DNA of 64,000 nt, from positions 5,397,001-5,461,000 of the forward strand of contig NC_134119.1 in assembly GCF_040939455.1 (NCBI RefSeq), in the 5' to 3' direction. Made by a program: the position numbers and the translations under genes. The notes below the pieces were generated by a model that was not told the DNA's origin, made no database searches, and saw nothing but the letters and a program-made list of their open reading frames with translations. Shown piece after piece: positions 12,333-23,244 of this stretch. This DNA comes from Microcebus murinus (Eukaryota; Chordata; Mammalia; Primates; Cheirogaleidae). Positions within the stretch are counted from its first letter, which is position 1; each line of letters begins with the position of its first letter.

Positions 12333-15300
12333 CTGCGGGGCCAGGCAGAGTCGTCAGGGCAGGCGGCGGACAGTGGGGACACGCAGCCGGGACCCACCCG
12401 AGTCCCCACCTCCTCCCTGTGGGACAGGAGCGCCCAGTGGGGCCTCTGCATAGGCCGCTCCTGCTGCCCAGCTCCCCCACGCCTCCTGCTCAGCCAGGCT
12501 GCCCACACCATGCCCCCGCCCCGCCCTACACCCCGCCCCCCCCATAGCAGCAACAGCATCTGGGCCCAGTGGAAAAATAAAAACATGGGACCTTTGTTTA
12601 AAAATGGTTAAAAATTTCGAGACAGTGACAGCATGAAACCAAGTGCCCAGGTTGCTCTTCTGTGAAGCTAGCCCCGTCCCTGACACCGGCTCACCTCCCC
12701 AGCACTTGCCCCACTGAGTGACACTGAGTGGCACCTGCACAATTCACTCTTTGCCACAGCCATCTGTGACTCACAGGCCGCTTCTCAGGGACGTTCATCT
12801 TTCACTGCGGCAGGCTCCGGCCTGCGCTCGGGGCTGTCTTTGCCGAGTGAATGCACGAGTGACGACAGCCCTTGCCCCTGAGCAGGACGCCTCGCAGGGT
12901 AGCTGGTCTGTGCCCGCCCCGTCGGTGGGTGCTCCCATCACCACGCTCCGCACACACGGGGCCGGGGCTTGCCCAGGCCCACAGCTGATGGGACAGACCT
13001 GTGCTCTCAGCTCCCCCACGGGCGGCCATGGGACGAGTCACGGAGGCACCGCTTACCGCAGGCCTGCCATGGGCTGCCACCATGCACAAAACACACCTAA
13101 CGCAGGGAACAACTCCTCTGTGCCTCAGACGGGAAACCGAGGCTCAGGGAGGCAGCTGCCCTGGTGTGGGCCTGCTCTGCCAACCAGCCGCTGGGCAGCC
13201 CTGGGCAAGCAGCTGAGGCGCTGAGCCTCTCGGAGAGTCCGTGACAGGAGCACCCACCTGGCGGCATCAGGAGATGCTGCGAGTGTTGGGCAGGGTGACC
13301 GTGTCGGGACAAGACACTGTCCCTGGGCATCAGGCCTGCATGGGTACACAGGACAGGGCTGCCTATGGGGCGACGTGGAACCTCAGCCACCTCCCACATC
13401 TGTAGGACGGCCATCCCCGCCCTGCCCCTAGTCCCGGGAAGCTGCCCCAAGAGGAAAGGAGCAAAATCCCTCGCTGGCTCTCCACGCTCGGCAGGGGCAG
13501 AAACAGGGCAGCCTTTTGCAGAGCATTTTGGTACCACAAGGGGCACTGAAAACACGTGCACCCTCCCTGCAGCTGGCTCAGGATCGAAGAGGACCCCTCG
13601 CTTCCCAGCGCCACCCACAGGATCCGACACCCCTTCAGGAAGGGAGGAGGCCCCCGGCAGCCCCCGCCTCCCCACCGCGCCGTTGGCAGGGAAGGCACGC
13701 AGCAGACTGCGAGGCTGTGTGCAAAGCTGCCACACTGCTGCCGACAATGACACTGTTGGCGCATGACGTTGTTGATGCTAAAGAAGTAAAAATCAAACGT
13801 CCCTTTATACCCAGGCCAAGGACAGGTGAGGCTAAATGGCACGAAACTGCCACTTTTGTTGGTCCAAGAGAAGCTGCAGCTTTCCAGAGTGCCGTGGCAC
13901 GAACGCCCGGGCAGGGGCTGGCGGGAGCGGCATGTGCAGGTCTGAGTGTCTGCACGAGCAGAACGGGGTCACGTGTGTCACTAAAACACAGGAACATCAT
14001 TGACCCCGACTCTGCCATGGAGACCCAGGCATCCAGGGGCAAGAGCCCAAGCCTAGATCCTGGCTGTGCTTGTCACCGGGACAATCACCTGGCCTCAGTT
14101 TCCCCATATGTGAGCTAAGGATGTTGCAGGGCCTGCCAGGCTGCCCTGAGGACACAAGGAGCTCGGGATGTTGGAACTGCCCAGTGCTCAGGAGTCAAAA
14201 TAACCATCGACTGATGGATAAACACAATGTGGGCTATCCACAAACGGAGTATCATTCAGCCACGAAAAGGAGCGCGGCACCCACGCATGCCACAACGTGG
14301 ATGAACCCTGAAAACGTTGCACTAAGTGAAAGGAGCGGCTCGAAAGGCTACATGTTGTTTTGAGTCTGCTTAAACGAACTGTCCACAAGGGGCACGCGTA
14401 TCAGAGGCTGCCAGGGGCTGGAGAAAGGGGAGTTACTGCTAACGGGTTTCCTTTAAGGGCAATGAAGAAGTTCTGAAATTAGATAATTGTGATGGTAAAC
14501 CCACGGAACTGTACACATTAAAATAGTGAATGTTATATGTATCTTACCTCTATAAAAACATATGTATAAGGAACAAATCCTGACCCATTAGGATGGCAGT
14601 TCATCGGAGACCCACCGCAGTGAGGGCACAGTGCACAGCAGACGGGTGTGGGTGGAGCTGGGCAGTGACAGGGGCTCTGCTGTCCCCACACGTCTGGCCA
14701 CAAGCACCCAGGAGCCCCACTGGACCGTGCTGCTGGGAGCTCCAGCACCCTCCCCACCGCTGCTCCCCTCCCGGGCAGCGGCCACCCCAGCGCAGCGCCC
14801 TGCAGCCCTCGGGGCCCAGAGACCGAGGGGGTCCCCCATCAGGACCCCTCCTGCCCAGCCCCGCCTCCACCACGAGAACAGAGCCAGGCCTGGGTTCGGG
14901 CCCTGCCTCTCTCACCGCGTAACACCCTCCTCACGTGCCGCACGCCGGGAGCAGACCCCGCTGCCCCACCAAGTGCGAAGCCCAGGCAGAGGGAGAGCAG
15001 AGACCTCGGGGGTGGGCGGGACAGACCCCTCACCTGACGCAGGTGCCTGGCTGGGGGGCAGGGACATTTGGGGGAGGAAGACACGGGGGTTCTTGGTTTC
15101 CCTTTTCCCATAGTGCCGGGGCCTGGCAACGCCAAGCCCCAAACCGTGGCGGCGCTGCAACAGGCCACCATTATGGCTGCAAACAGCCTGCCACGGGGGC
15201 CAGGGCCCACCACAGCCCAGGACAGGATGGGGGCCGGACGCCTGGTCCAGCCTGGAAACCCAGGAGGTGCCGCCTCCCCTGCTGTGCACATGTGGCCCCG

Positions 15301-18300
15301 GCAGCTGTGCACCCTCCCCTGCGCCCCGACACACGCAGGGCCACCCACTGACCCTGCCGGAGACTTAGGGATCCAGGGGCAAGAACCCGAGTCCAGGTCT
15401 TGGCCGTGCCTGTCACAGGGACAATCACCTGGCCTCTCTGGCCTCAGTTTCCCCATATGTGAACCAAGGACACTCAGGGCTGCCAGGCTGCCCTGAGAAG
15501 ACAGGGAGCTCGGGACGCTGAGAACCACCCGGCGCTCAGCGGGCTGCCGGCGACTCACACAGACAAACACGCCCCACTCTCCCGGCAAAGCTCTCGGGGA
15601 GAGATGACTGGCCTCAGCCCAGGAGGGCTCATCTTCTGAGCACAAAGGCACTTCCGAAAATAATAACGAGAAAGGCAAATGAGCCCATTTCACTTTTTCT
15701 GCTCTCCAGGGGCCTGCCCACCGCGAGGAGACAGACGTGCAGCTGCCGGCAGCCTGGCTGTGCGCGGGGGCCCTGGCCCCAAGGGGGAGGGCCGGGTCCT
15801 GGGGGGCCATGCAGGTTTTCTGGGGCCCTTCAGACAAGCCAGGCGAGACAGGGGTGGCCGGCCACAGGAAGCAGGAGGGGCTCTGTCCGAGGACGTCACC
15901 AGGCCCCGGGACCGCACCCCCACCTGAACTGGTCCCAACCCCAAGTCCTGCCCTTCTCCCCACAGGTGCCCTCCACAACAGCCACGGCCCATCCGACCTC
16001 CACGTCCTCAGGACGTGAGCTCTGGAATCTTCGTGAACTCTTTTCTTCACAAATACTTTAAAACACTCGTCCAGAATCCCACGTCTCCCAGGGCTGCTGG
16101 CCCAGGCGGCCCCGCCATCCCACACCTGGGTTACTGGGCAGCCCCAAGGTCTCCACCCTCCACGCCAGCCCCAGCAGGCCAGGCCACCCGCAGCCAGACA
16201 CAGAAACGCCCTGAAAACAGAGATGCAAGTCAACCGTTCCTCCTCCACTCAGAGCCTGCCACGGCCGGCGCCCAGAGCAAGGCCCTGGTGCTCCCTGAGG
16301 ACACCCTGCTGGGCCCAACCCCACGCCCCTGTTGCAGGCCTCCTCCCCCCTCCCCCACCCCGCAGCTCTCTCGTGGCCACCTGAGGCACGATTGTTCCCT
16401 TTCTGGTCTGTCCCCTCGTCACCACCTCATTGCGGGAGGCGCTGGGATCATGAGGCGGGACGGGGTCTCCTCTCACCCCCTGGCATCCCTGGCCTGGCAC
16501 AAAGAGTATCTGCCGGGTGAAGTGACACCTCCCTCCTTCCACCCACACGGGAGGGGCTGGGAGAAAGGCCCGGATGTCACAGCACCCTGCAGGGCACCCA
16601 TCACCGTCCACAGGGCAGGCAGGGAAACTGAGGCTGGACGAGGAACGGTCAGACCTGTGCCTCGGCCCCTTGCTGTGGTCAGGCCCTGGCCTCCCGGCCG
16701 AGGCTTCCAGAAAAGGCTGCCCAGCAGAAGGGGATCCTGCCAGGGCGAGGACTCGTCCTCGAGAGGAACCCAACAACCGCCCAAGGCTGGTTTCTGTTAC
16801 GGCGCTGCGACAAACAACAGGTGCAGCACGGCTGCCCGCCCAGCGGGAGGGCCACGGCGCCAGCCCACGCCTCATCCAGACAAGCTGCCAAACAGGAAGC
16901 CACAGTGGGGGGCAGGCAGGGCTGCCGCAAGAGACACCCCAAGGGTGAAAACACAACACCGTGGGGGTGGGCCACCAGCCTCTCCCAGCCCCCATGGCCT
17001 CTGACCTCACCCCGAGCCGCCATCACTTGCTATCCCCGGGCCCAGATCACTCTCCCTCGGGTGCCCACAGGGCCAACTTCCTCACTCCTCAGAGGGGCCT
17101 TCCCCCAACACACATGCACACACATGTACACACACACGTGTACACACGCCAGCTCCTGCAAGCCCCTTCCCTGGCTTTATTTTCCCACTTTGAATTATAA
17201 AATAATAATAGACTCCCAAGAAGTTGCAAAAACTGGCCGGGTGCAGTGGCTCACCCCTGGAATCCTAGCACTCTGGGAGGCCAAGATGGGCGGACGTTTG
17301 AGTCCAGGAGTTCGAGACCAGTCTGAGCAAGAGCGAGACCCCGTCTCTATTAAAAATAGAAGAAATTAACTGGCCAACTAAAAGTATCAGCCGGGCATGG
17401 TGGCGCATGCCTGTAGTTTCAACTACTCAGGAGGCTGAGGCAGGAGGATTGCTTGAGCCCAGGAGTTTGAGGTTGTTGTGAGCTAGGCTGACGCCACAGC
17501 ACTCTAGCCCGGGCAACAGAGTGAGACTCTGTCTCAAGAAAAAAAAAAAAGAAGTTGCGAAAACATCACAGAGAGGTCCCCTGTACCCTTCCCCGGCCAT
17601 CCCCCCGGGTGACATCTCATGTGACCAAGCACGTCATCAAAACCAGGAAAGGGACGTGGCCACGGTGCTACAAGCGACACTGCAGGCCTCCGTCAGGTCG
17701 CACCACCCTCTGCAGGCAGGCTCGCAGGTCCTGTGCTGTTGCGTGACACCCTGCCGCGCGCAGACGCACCCACCCGCCACCACACTCGAGACGCAGGACT
17801 GCTCGCTCTCCACAAAGGCACCCCGGCCGGCTTCCTGCTCAACCGCACTCGTCACAGCCAGGGCCCCGGCGCAGACGGGACGTGAGCGCCCAGACGGCTG
17901 TGTCTTATGCAAAGCAGCCCAGGCACGGCGCCTGGCACACAGCAGGCGCTCAATGACGCTTGAGGAAGGCACGTTTCTGGGGGCAGCTCTGCACACTCTC
18001 CAGCCTGCTGCGTTCCACACTCCCAGGGAGACACACGCCCCCAACATCTCCTTGCCTGGACCCTCCTCTCGCCCCGGGGACAGGGTCACCCTGCTCGGGT
18101 GCCGACACGCACACGCCCACGGCCTGGTGGCGCCGAGGGCAGCTGTCTCAGCGCGGGCAGCAGGGCTCACCCGCAGGAAGCAGGCGTCCTGGAACTACGC
18201 GCTGAGCGGGCCGTGCGCGTGCCTGGGAGGGTCCAGCCCTGCCAACCACTGGGGCTCTCGTGCCGATGCACCCAAGAGCTGTCACGTGGTCAGAGGGAGG

Positions 18301-21300
18301 CACTGGATCCTCATGGAAGGGACAAGGGCCTCGGAGACCCCAGCTCAGGCCCCGGCCCCAGCCGCGCGAGCTTAGTCCAAGCCTCTCCATTGCCCGGCCC
18401 TGGCTTTGCAGACGGACAGTCACCAGCCGCAGCGGGAGACGCCTCACTGACCTCCGGGCCCACAGGCTCCGCACTCGTGAGCTCCCTCAGTCCTCAGCCC
18501 GGCCCGTGGAGGAGGCGCTGTCACTGTCCCCATGGCACGCATGGGCGTGAGCCCTTGCTCTAGCTCACAGCACACCCAACGTGCAGCCCCGAGACTCTGC
18601 CTGTTGTCTCGGGCCCTGGAGCCAGATCCCATGCCTGGCGCGGAGCGAAGCTCTCCGGGAACGGGCATCGGGCCCACAGCAGGCTCCCTGAGGACAAGGA
18701 GAGGGACCTGCACACAGCAACAGCTGACCCACGGACAGAGCCAAGTGCAGCCAAGCCCAGGGGTGGGCAGACACCCCCAACACCAGGAGCCCCTTCCAGG
18801 CCAGACCAACACTGCCTGGACCCAAACCCTCTCCGAGCCCTGCGCCCGCCCTGCCGCGCGCCCCACTCTGGCAGAGACGCTCGGCTGGCGGCCTACAGCC
18901 GCAAGGGTCAGCTTCTATGGCTATCTCGCGCTCGCCATGCGGAGAGGAAGGCTTCCCCAAACCCTGGCCCGCCCTGCCCACAGATGCAGCTGCGTGACAG
19001 AAATGCCAGGCTGAGTTTGGTCCTGACAGAGCCCGTCCAACTCAAGAAAAACACAGACACAAGCAGGGAAACCCGAGCAATTATCACAGCGCAGCGGCTC
19101 CTCGGCGAACCTTTCTAAGCTGACATTCACGGCCCAGCCAGGCAGAGCTTCTGCCGTGGTCTTGCCTGAAAGCCCTGGAATCTTTAGAAGTGTCCAAGGC
19201 CTGTAACCGGGCCAATCTGGAAGAGCACGGCCAGGCAGGAGAGGGGTTAACTGGGACAGCCCTCAGCTGCCCGGCTCCCACCACGCCCTCGGCCAACGGC
19301 AGGCCTGGCCTCGCTGCCAGCCCGGGGCTGACAAAACTGACCGCTGAGTCAGGCCCGGCTGTGCTCCCGGGGCCTGATTGTTTGCAAAGACAAAAGGGAC
19401 GCTGACGGCCCAACTCTGCAGCCTGGCCAGGCGGGAGCTGGGGGCAGACAGCTGACCCAGGGCTACACCCAGGGGCCCTCCCGCCACCCCGGACCTCAGC
19501 AAGGCCCAGGCAGCGGTGGGAGGTGGCACAATTCTCAGAGGCCTCAGTTCGACGCTCATAGGAGACGAAGAGTGGACTGTCCCTCTGACCCCTTGCCCGT
19601 TTGGGTCTCCACCCCCTGGCAACCAACAAATAGAGCTGTGGCCTCTTCCTCGTCACACGTGTTAAATGGCCAGCCAGTGGATCTAGTCACAAAACACTGT
19701 CGCCCGAAGGCAGGCGCACACAGCAGCATCTGCGACCGGCCCGACTCCTCTCGGCCAGGCGGCGCTCAGGGGACTCTGGGACAACCAGGGGAAAGGTCAG
19801 GCCCTTCCCACCCTCCTCGCCAAGAATGCAGGGCTGAGAGCAGGGTGCAAATCTCCTGGATGCTTCCTGCCTCGCCCCTGGACAGGTTGTTCACCTTTCT
19901 TTGCCTCAGTTTCCTCACCTATAAAGGGAGAGTATCAGTCCCAACCTCAGAGGCCTGTTGGGAGGACGGAAGGAGGCGCATGGGGAGCACGGAGCGCCCA
20001 GCCCACGTGCCATTATTCCCGTGCGGTTATCCCATTCTCAGGGAAACTACGGAGAACGCCACTTGCCAGGACCTAGCTGGTAAGTGGCAAAGTCCAGATT
20101 TGAACCCAGGGCTGCAGGCTCCGGAGGCCAAGCACTGGCAGTTGCTAGAGAGCCAGAGGCAGCTGGAATGGATCAGAGCAAGCCCAGACACTGGTGGGGA
20201 TGGCCCTGTCACGCTGTACGGGGAAGAGAGCGGCACACACCAGAAACCCTCCCCATCTCTAGGCAGCGGCCGGACCCAGCCCTTGCCCCGGGACACCTGG
20301 CGTGGGCCTGTGGTGAAGGCACGAAGGCTGGGGTGTCCCCAAACACCTTCTGAGACATTTATGAAACAGACTCCAGGCTGAGAAGGATGCTCAGAGCCAC
20401 CAGCCCCCAACGCCCTGCACATTCCTCCCAGGACAGAGATGCCCGAACGGGAGATGAGCTGCCCGGCCACCCACACAGGCCAGGAGGGCCCAGGCCACAT
20501 CCCGACCCCAAAGGCAGCGGCTCCTGCTGAGCACACGCACGTCCACCAAACCTCAAGGGAGCCATCGCGGAGCCCGAGCCACCTCTCAGGACAAGTGCAC
20601 CCAAACAGCGGCCGCGCCAGCCCTCCCGGGTGACCTGACTGATCTGCTCATCAGCCCGTGAGCCGGGCCCCAGCCCTGTTCCACGGGAGCCTCTGTCCAC
20701 ACTGGCCCAGTGGGGCAGGTCACTCCTCACGCTGTGTGGCCCCCACGGGGTTAGCATGTGCGTGTACACACACACTCAATTTGAGGCACGAAATCTGGAG
20801 GCCGGGATTCGACTCCGAGAGCGCAAGAGGTGGTAACGGTCTGAAAGGGGTGGCCCATCTCAGACCTGCTCTCCCCACTCCCTGCACCGGGGCAAGCAGC
20901 CCACACTGCTGGGAAAACAGACTGCATGGCAAGGTCCCTTGTGTCCCTGAAGTATGTGTGTCCTCTACGCAGCTGCCAGGCCTTATCGGATATTTGAAAA
21001 CACAGGCAGGGAGGTCGGAGGTTTGGGACAGAGAATGACGGGACGTGCTGCTCCGAAGGGAGTCAGACGAAAGCCCACAGGCTGGGTCACTGAGACCCGC
21101 GACACCTGGCCCTGATCACATCTTACCTGCAGCAGCTCACAAACCTCAGACCCTGGCTGGCTGTGACCACTGTCTGCCCGGCACTGGAGCAGTCAGGGTG
21201 CCAGGGAAGAGCCTAGCCGCCGGACCTAAGAGCACCAGCGCGGGCTTTGAGAGTGCCTGCCTGCTCCAGGCCCACCCGAGCCCCCACTCACGGAACTAAG

Positions 21301-23244
21301 ATGTGCTGCTACCTCCCCCATCTTAGAAATGAAGAAACTGAGGCACAGATGGCTCCGTCAGCTGCCCAAAGCCCCACAACTCATAAGGGGGCCAGGGTCT
21401 GCCCTCAGGCGGGCAGGCCGCGAGGCTCGGCTCCCCTCTCTGCGGTGTGGCCTCTGTGGGGGGGGGGGGGAATTGCACGCTGCCTTCTCGTTCTCCTGCT
21501 GTAAACGCAACCCCGTTTCTGAAAACTGCCCTCTCCCAGCCGCCGAGACCCAGCCGCTGCCCAAGGCCCACCTCACCTCAGCTCCAAGGCCCGCCCACCC
21601 ACGGCCACTCACCCGTAAGTCCGCTGGATCAAGGTGGGGTGTAGCTGCTGCACACCGATGGCAAAGCCTAAAATGAGAGAATGGTCAGGGACCTGGCCTC
21701 GCTGCAGGGACGATGTCCCCAGGGGCCCACCCTTGGGGAGGCAGAACTCCAAAGGCCACACATCTCCAGTCAAAAGGGATGGCCCGCTTCCTCTCCCCTC
21801 CTCGGCCACCCCTCCTGGTGAGCCCTAAGGCACCAGCTGAAGGGGGCCAAGGGACCCAGGTGGCAGCGGCCTCCGGGTGCCGGTGCTCCCAACCCCCGGG
21901 CCTGGGGCGATGTCCTCCCTCCCTCCCTCCAGGACAGCTGACATACCCTCCCCACCCCATCCCAGGGGCCACACGCTGCTGGGAAGAGGTCTGGCACCCA
22001 CTCTGGGGGATGACTGCCCTGTGGCAGCTCTGCAGGCCCAGGACAGCCGGCTGCCACTCCTGGGGGTGGCAGGGCCTTTTCCCACCCAGCAGATACTGAG
22101 GCCGAATATAGAAACCGAGAAGAGCCCTGGGAGGAAAGCACAAGCTCTCACCCGTCTGGAGGCTCCGGGGCTTGGCGCCCAAATATGCTAGGTTCACGTT
22201 GGCCTTGCGGCCATCAATGATGGGGTTGGGGTCCTTGCACGCCCTCTCAGCCGCTGCCCGGTCCGCCATGGTCACCTGTAGGAGCACAGACACTTGAGGG
22301 GCTTCCACAGAGGGATGGGGAAGAGAGGCACAGGACCCTGCCCTGACCCTGGACCCTCCCTTCCCCCCTGCTCCAAGGATGCAGGGTCCCTGGCGGGGCC
22401 CCTATGACCCCAGCCCAGACACCTCCCACAGAGACCTCCCCTGGATTCCAGCTCCTACCCTCAAAGTTCAAGTACTGGCAACGTTGCCTTCAAAAACAAA
22501 AACAACCCCCTGGGGAGATGGGGGGAAAAAAAAAAGAACCCCAAACAACGGTGGGCGCCCAGCCTGGCCTGCCCACCAGGGAGGGCCCAGAAAATTTCCT
22601 TCTAGAAGGAGCAGGGCACGCTGTTTTTGGAAGGGAAGTAGAAAACGAGCCGATTTTACATAAGTCGATGTTTATGGGGGAGGCTGAGAGGAATGTGGAA
22701 AACACGGGGGAAGGGCCAACGGGCCCGAAGCACCCCTAGGTGGAGCCTTCGCCCCTCGCCCGCCCGCTTGCTGCTCCCGGAAATCCCAAGCGCGGCCATC
22801 CGGCCCCCAAACCTGCCCACAAACTTGGGAGCCCCCAGTGCGCACAGCGGGTCTCCCTCCACACCGCGGGCGGCGGCGGAGGCGGGACGGCCGCGCGGGC
22901 CCAAGACGCGGCAGGTGCGCGCGCCCGGCGGGCGGTCGGCGGCGGGCGCGGGCCGGCGGGGCTGGTGCCCGAGGTGCCTCGGCGCCCCGGGCGGGGCCAC
23001 TTACGAAGCCGTAGCCGCGGGACTTGCCCGTCTGGCGGTCGGTGATGACCACGGCCTCCTCGATGTCGCCGAAGCCCTCGAAGTACTTCCTGAGCGAGGC
23101 GTCGGTGGTGTGGTAGGGCAGGCCGCCCACGAAGATCTTCGTGAACGTGGTGTCCTTCTGCGAGCCGTGCATGGCGCCGCCGGGGGCGGCCGGCGGCCGC
23201 GGGAAGCCCGCGCTGGGGGCGCAGGGCGCGGGCTGCAGCAGCAT
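12029..23244 (-). CDS. RBM38: RBM38 (RNPC1), RNA-binding motif protein 38, complete 4-exon coding region
   Basis: The coding exons are 23005-23244, 22152-22275, 21613-21667 and 12029-12332 (240+124+55+304 nt). They join in phase into 240 aa plus stop, and every junction is GT/AG. Known role: p53-induced RNA-binding protein that binds AU/U-rich mRNA elements, stabilises p21 (CDKN1A) mRNA and represses p53 translation. Visible: one RRM at about residues 35-110, with RNP2 (KIFVGGL, 36-42) and RNP1 (KSRGYGFV, 74-81). The C-terminal half is rich in Tyr, Pro and Ala and ends PQLQPDRMQ. Ser196 in the AASPAT context matches human Ser195, the reported regulatory phosphosite. Compared with human recalled from memory, there is one extra residue near position 23 and a handful of substitutions, mostly in the C-terminal half. 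The start is the ATG at 23244, matching the human N-terminus MLLQPAP. The Met at residue 25 (MHGSQK) has a better -3 base and could be a second start. The gene is intact and identification is firm. Confidence 0.97.
14000..14192 (+). repeat. Locally duplicated segment in RBM38 intron 3, copy 1
   Basis: Shares ATCCAGGGGCAAGA, GGGACAATCACCTGGCCT and CCCCATATGTGA blocks, in order, with 15348-15540. It includes a MIR-like GCCTCAGTTTCCCCATATG core, but the similarity extends beyond MIR. Confidence 0.7.
14195..14560 (+). mobile_element. Old L1 3'-end fragment in RBM38 intron 3
   Basis: The segment resembles the end of old mammalian L1 elements: an ORF2-end-like part (CATTCAGCCACGAAAAGGAG) followed by a 3'UTR-like part with CTGTACACATTAAAATAGTG. 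It is strongly diverged, and the boundaries are approximate. Confidence 0.65.
15348..15540 (+). repeat. Locally duplicated segment in RBM38 intron 3, copy 2
   Basis: Diverged second copy of 14000-14192 (roughly 80-85% by eye), with a short CTCTGGC insertion in the middle. Confidence 0.7.
17234..17540 (+). mobile_element. Alu, strepsirrhine type, in RBM38 intron 3
   Basis: A dimeric Alu starts GGCCGGGTGCAGTGGCTCAC and ends in a poly(A) tail. It is flanked by a 16-bp target-site duplication AAGAAGTTGCAAAAAC (17218-17233; second copy 17539-17554 with one mismatch). The right half reads GTGAGCTAGGCTGACGCCA, the strepsirrhine form. Confidence 0.92.
19850..19985 (+). repeat. MIR-like element in RBM38 intron 3
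   Basis: Contains TTTGCCTCAGTTTCCTCACC followed by TATAAAGGGAGAGTATCAG, a MIR core match. Confidence 0.6.
21456..21470 (+). repeat. G homopolymer in RBM38 intron 3
   Basis: A G run of about 13 bases. Similar G or C runs occur near 6430-6445, 10502-10511, 31741-31755 and 31902-31911. Confidence 0.8.
21613..21667 (-). CDS. RBM38: RBM38 coding exon 3 (residues 122-139, plus 2 nt)
   Basis: This is a 55-nt exon with acceptor TTTTAG and donor GTGAGT. It encodes [17 protein letters not shown]. Identity rests on both phases fitting and on the match to the known RBM38 linker after the RRM. Confidence 0.95.
22152..22275 (-). CDS. RBM38: RBM38 coding exon 2 (residues 81-121, plus 1 nt)
   Basis: The acceptor reads CTACAG and the exon then opens GTG ACC ATG GCG. 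It encodes the last RNP1 residue and the rest of the RRM ([18 protein letters not shown] and onwards to SLQT). The donor is GTGAGAG at 22145-22151. The exon is 124 nt and leaves one base of the Gly122 codon. Confidence 0.96.

Larger units (their letters stand above)
12333..21612 (-). other. RBM38: RBM38 intron 3 (9.3 kb)
   Basis: This large GC-rich intron has GT/AG ends. It holds an old L1 fragment (about 14195-14560), a locally duplicated segment (14000-14192 and 15348-15540), one Alu (17234-17540), MIR-type fragments (about 19850-19985 and 20040-20120) and short CA-rich stretches near 17105-17150. No further conserved exon was recognised. Long reading frames here look like GC-rich chance ORFs. 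Confidence 0.75.

Noticed and set aside
14839..16248. 469-codon open frame on the minus strand within RBM38 intron 3
   Set aside because: The frame is GC-rich and dominated by Gly, Pro, Arg, Ser and Trp. It has no domain resemblance, spans a duplicated MIR-like segment, and shows no splice or poly(A) context. Chance ORF.
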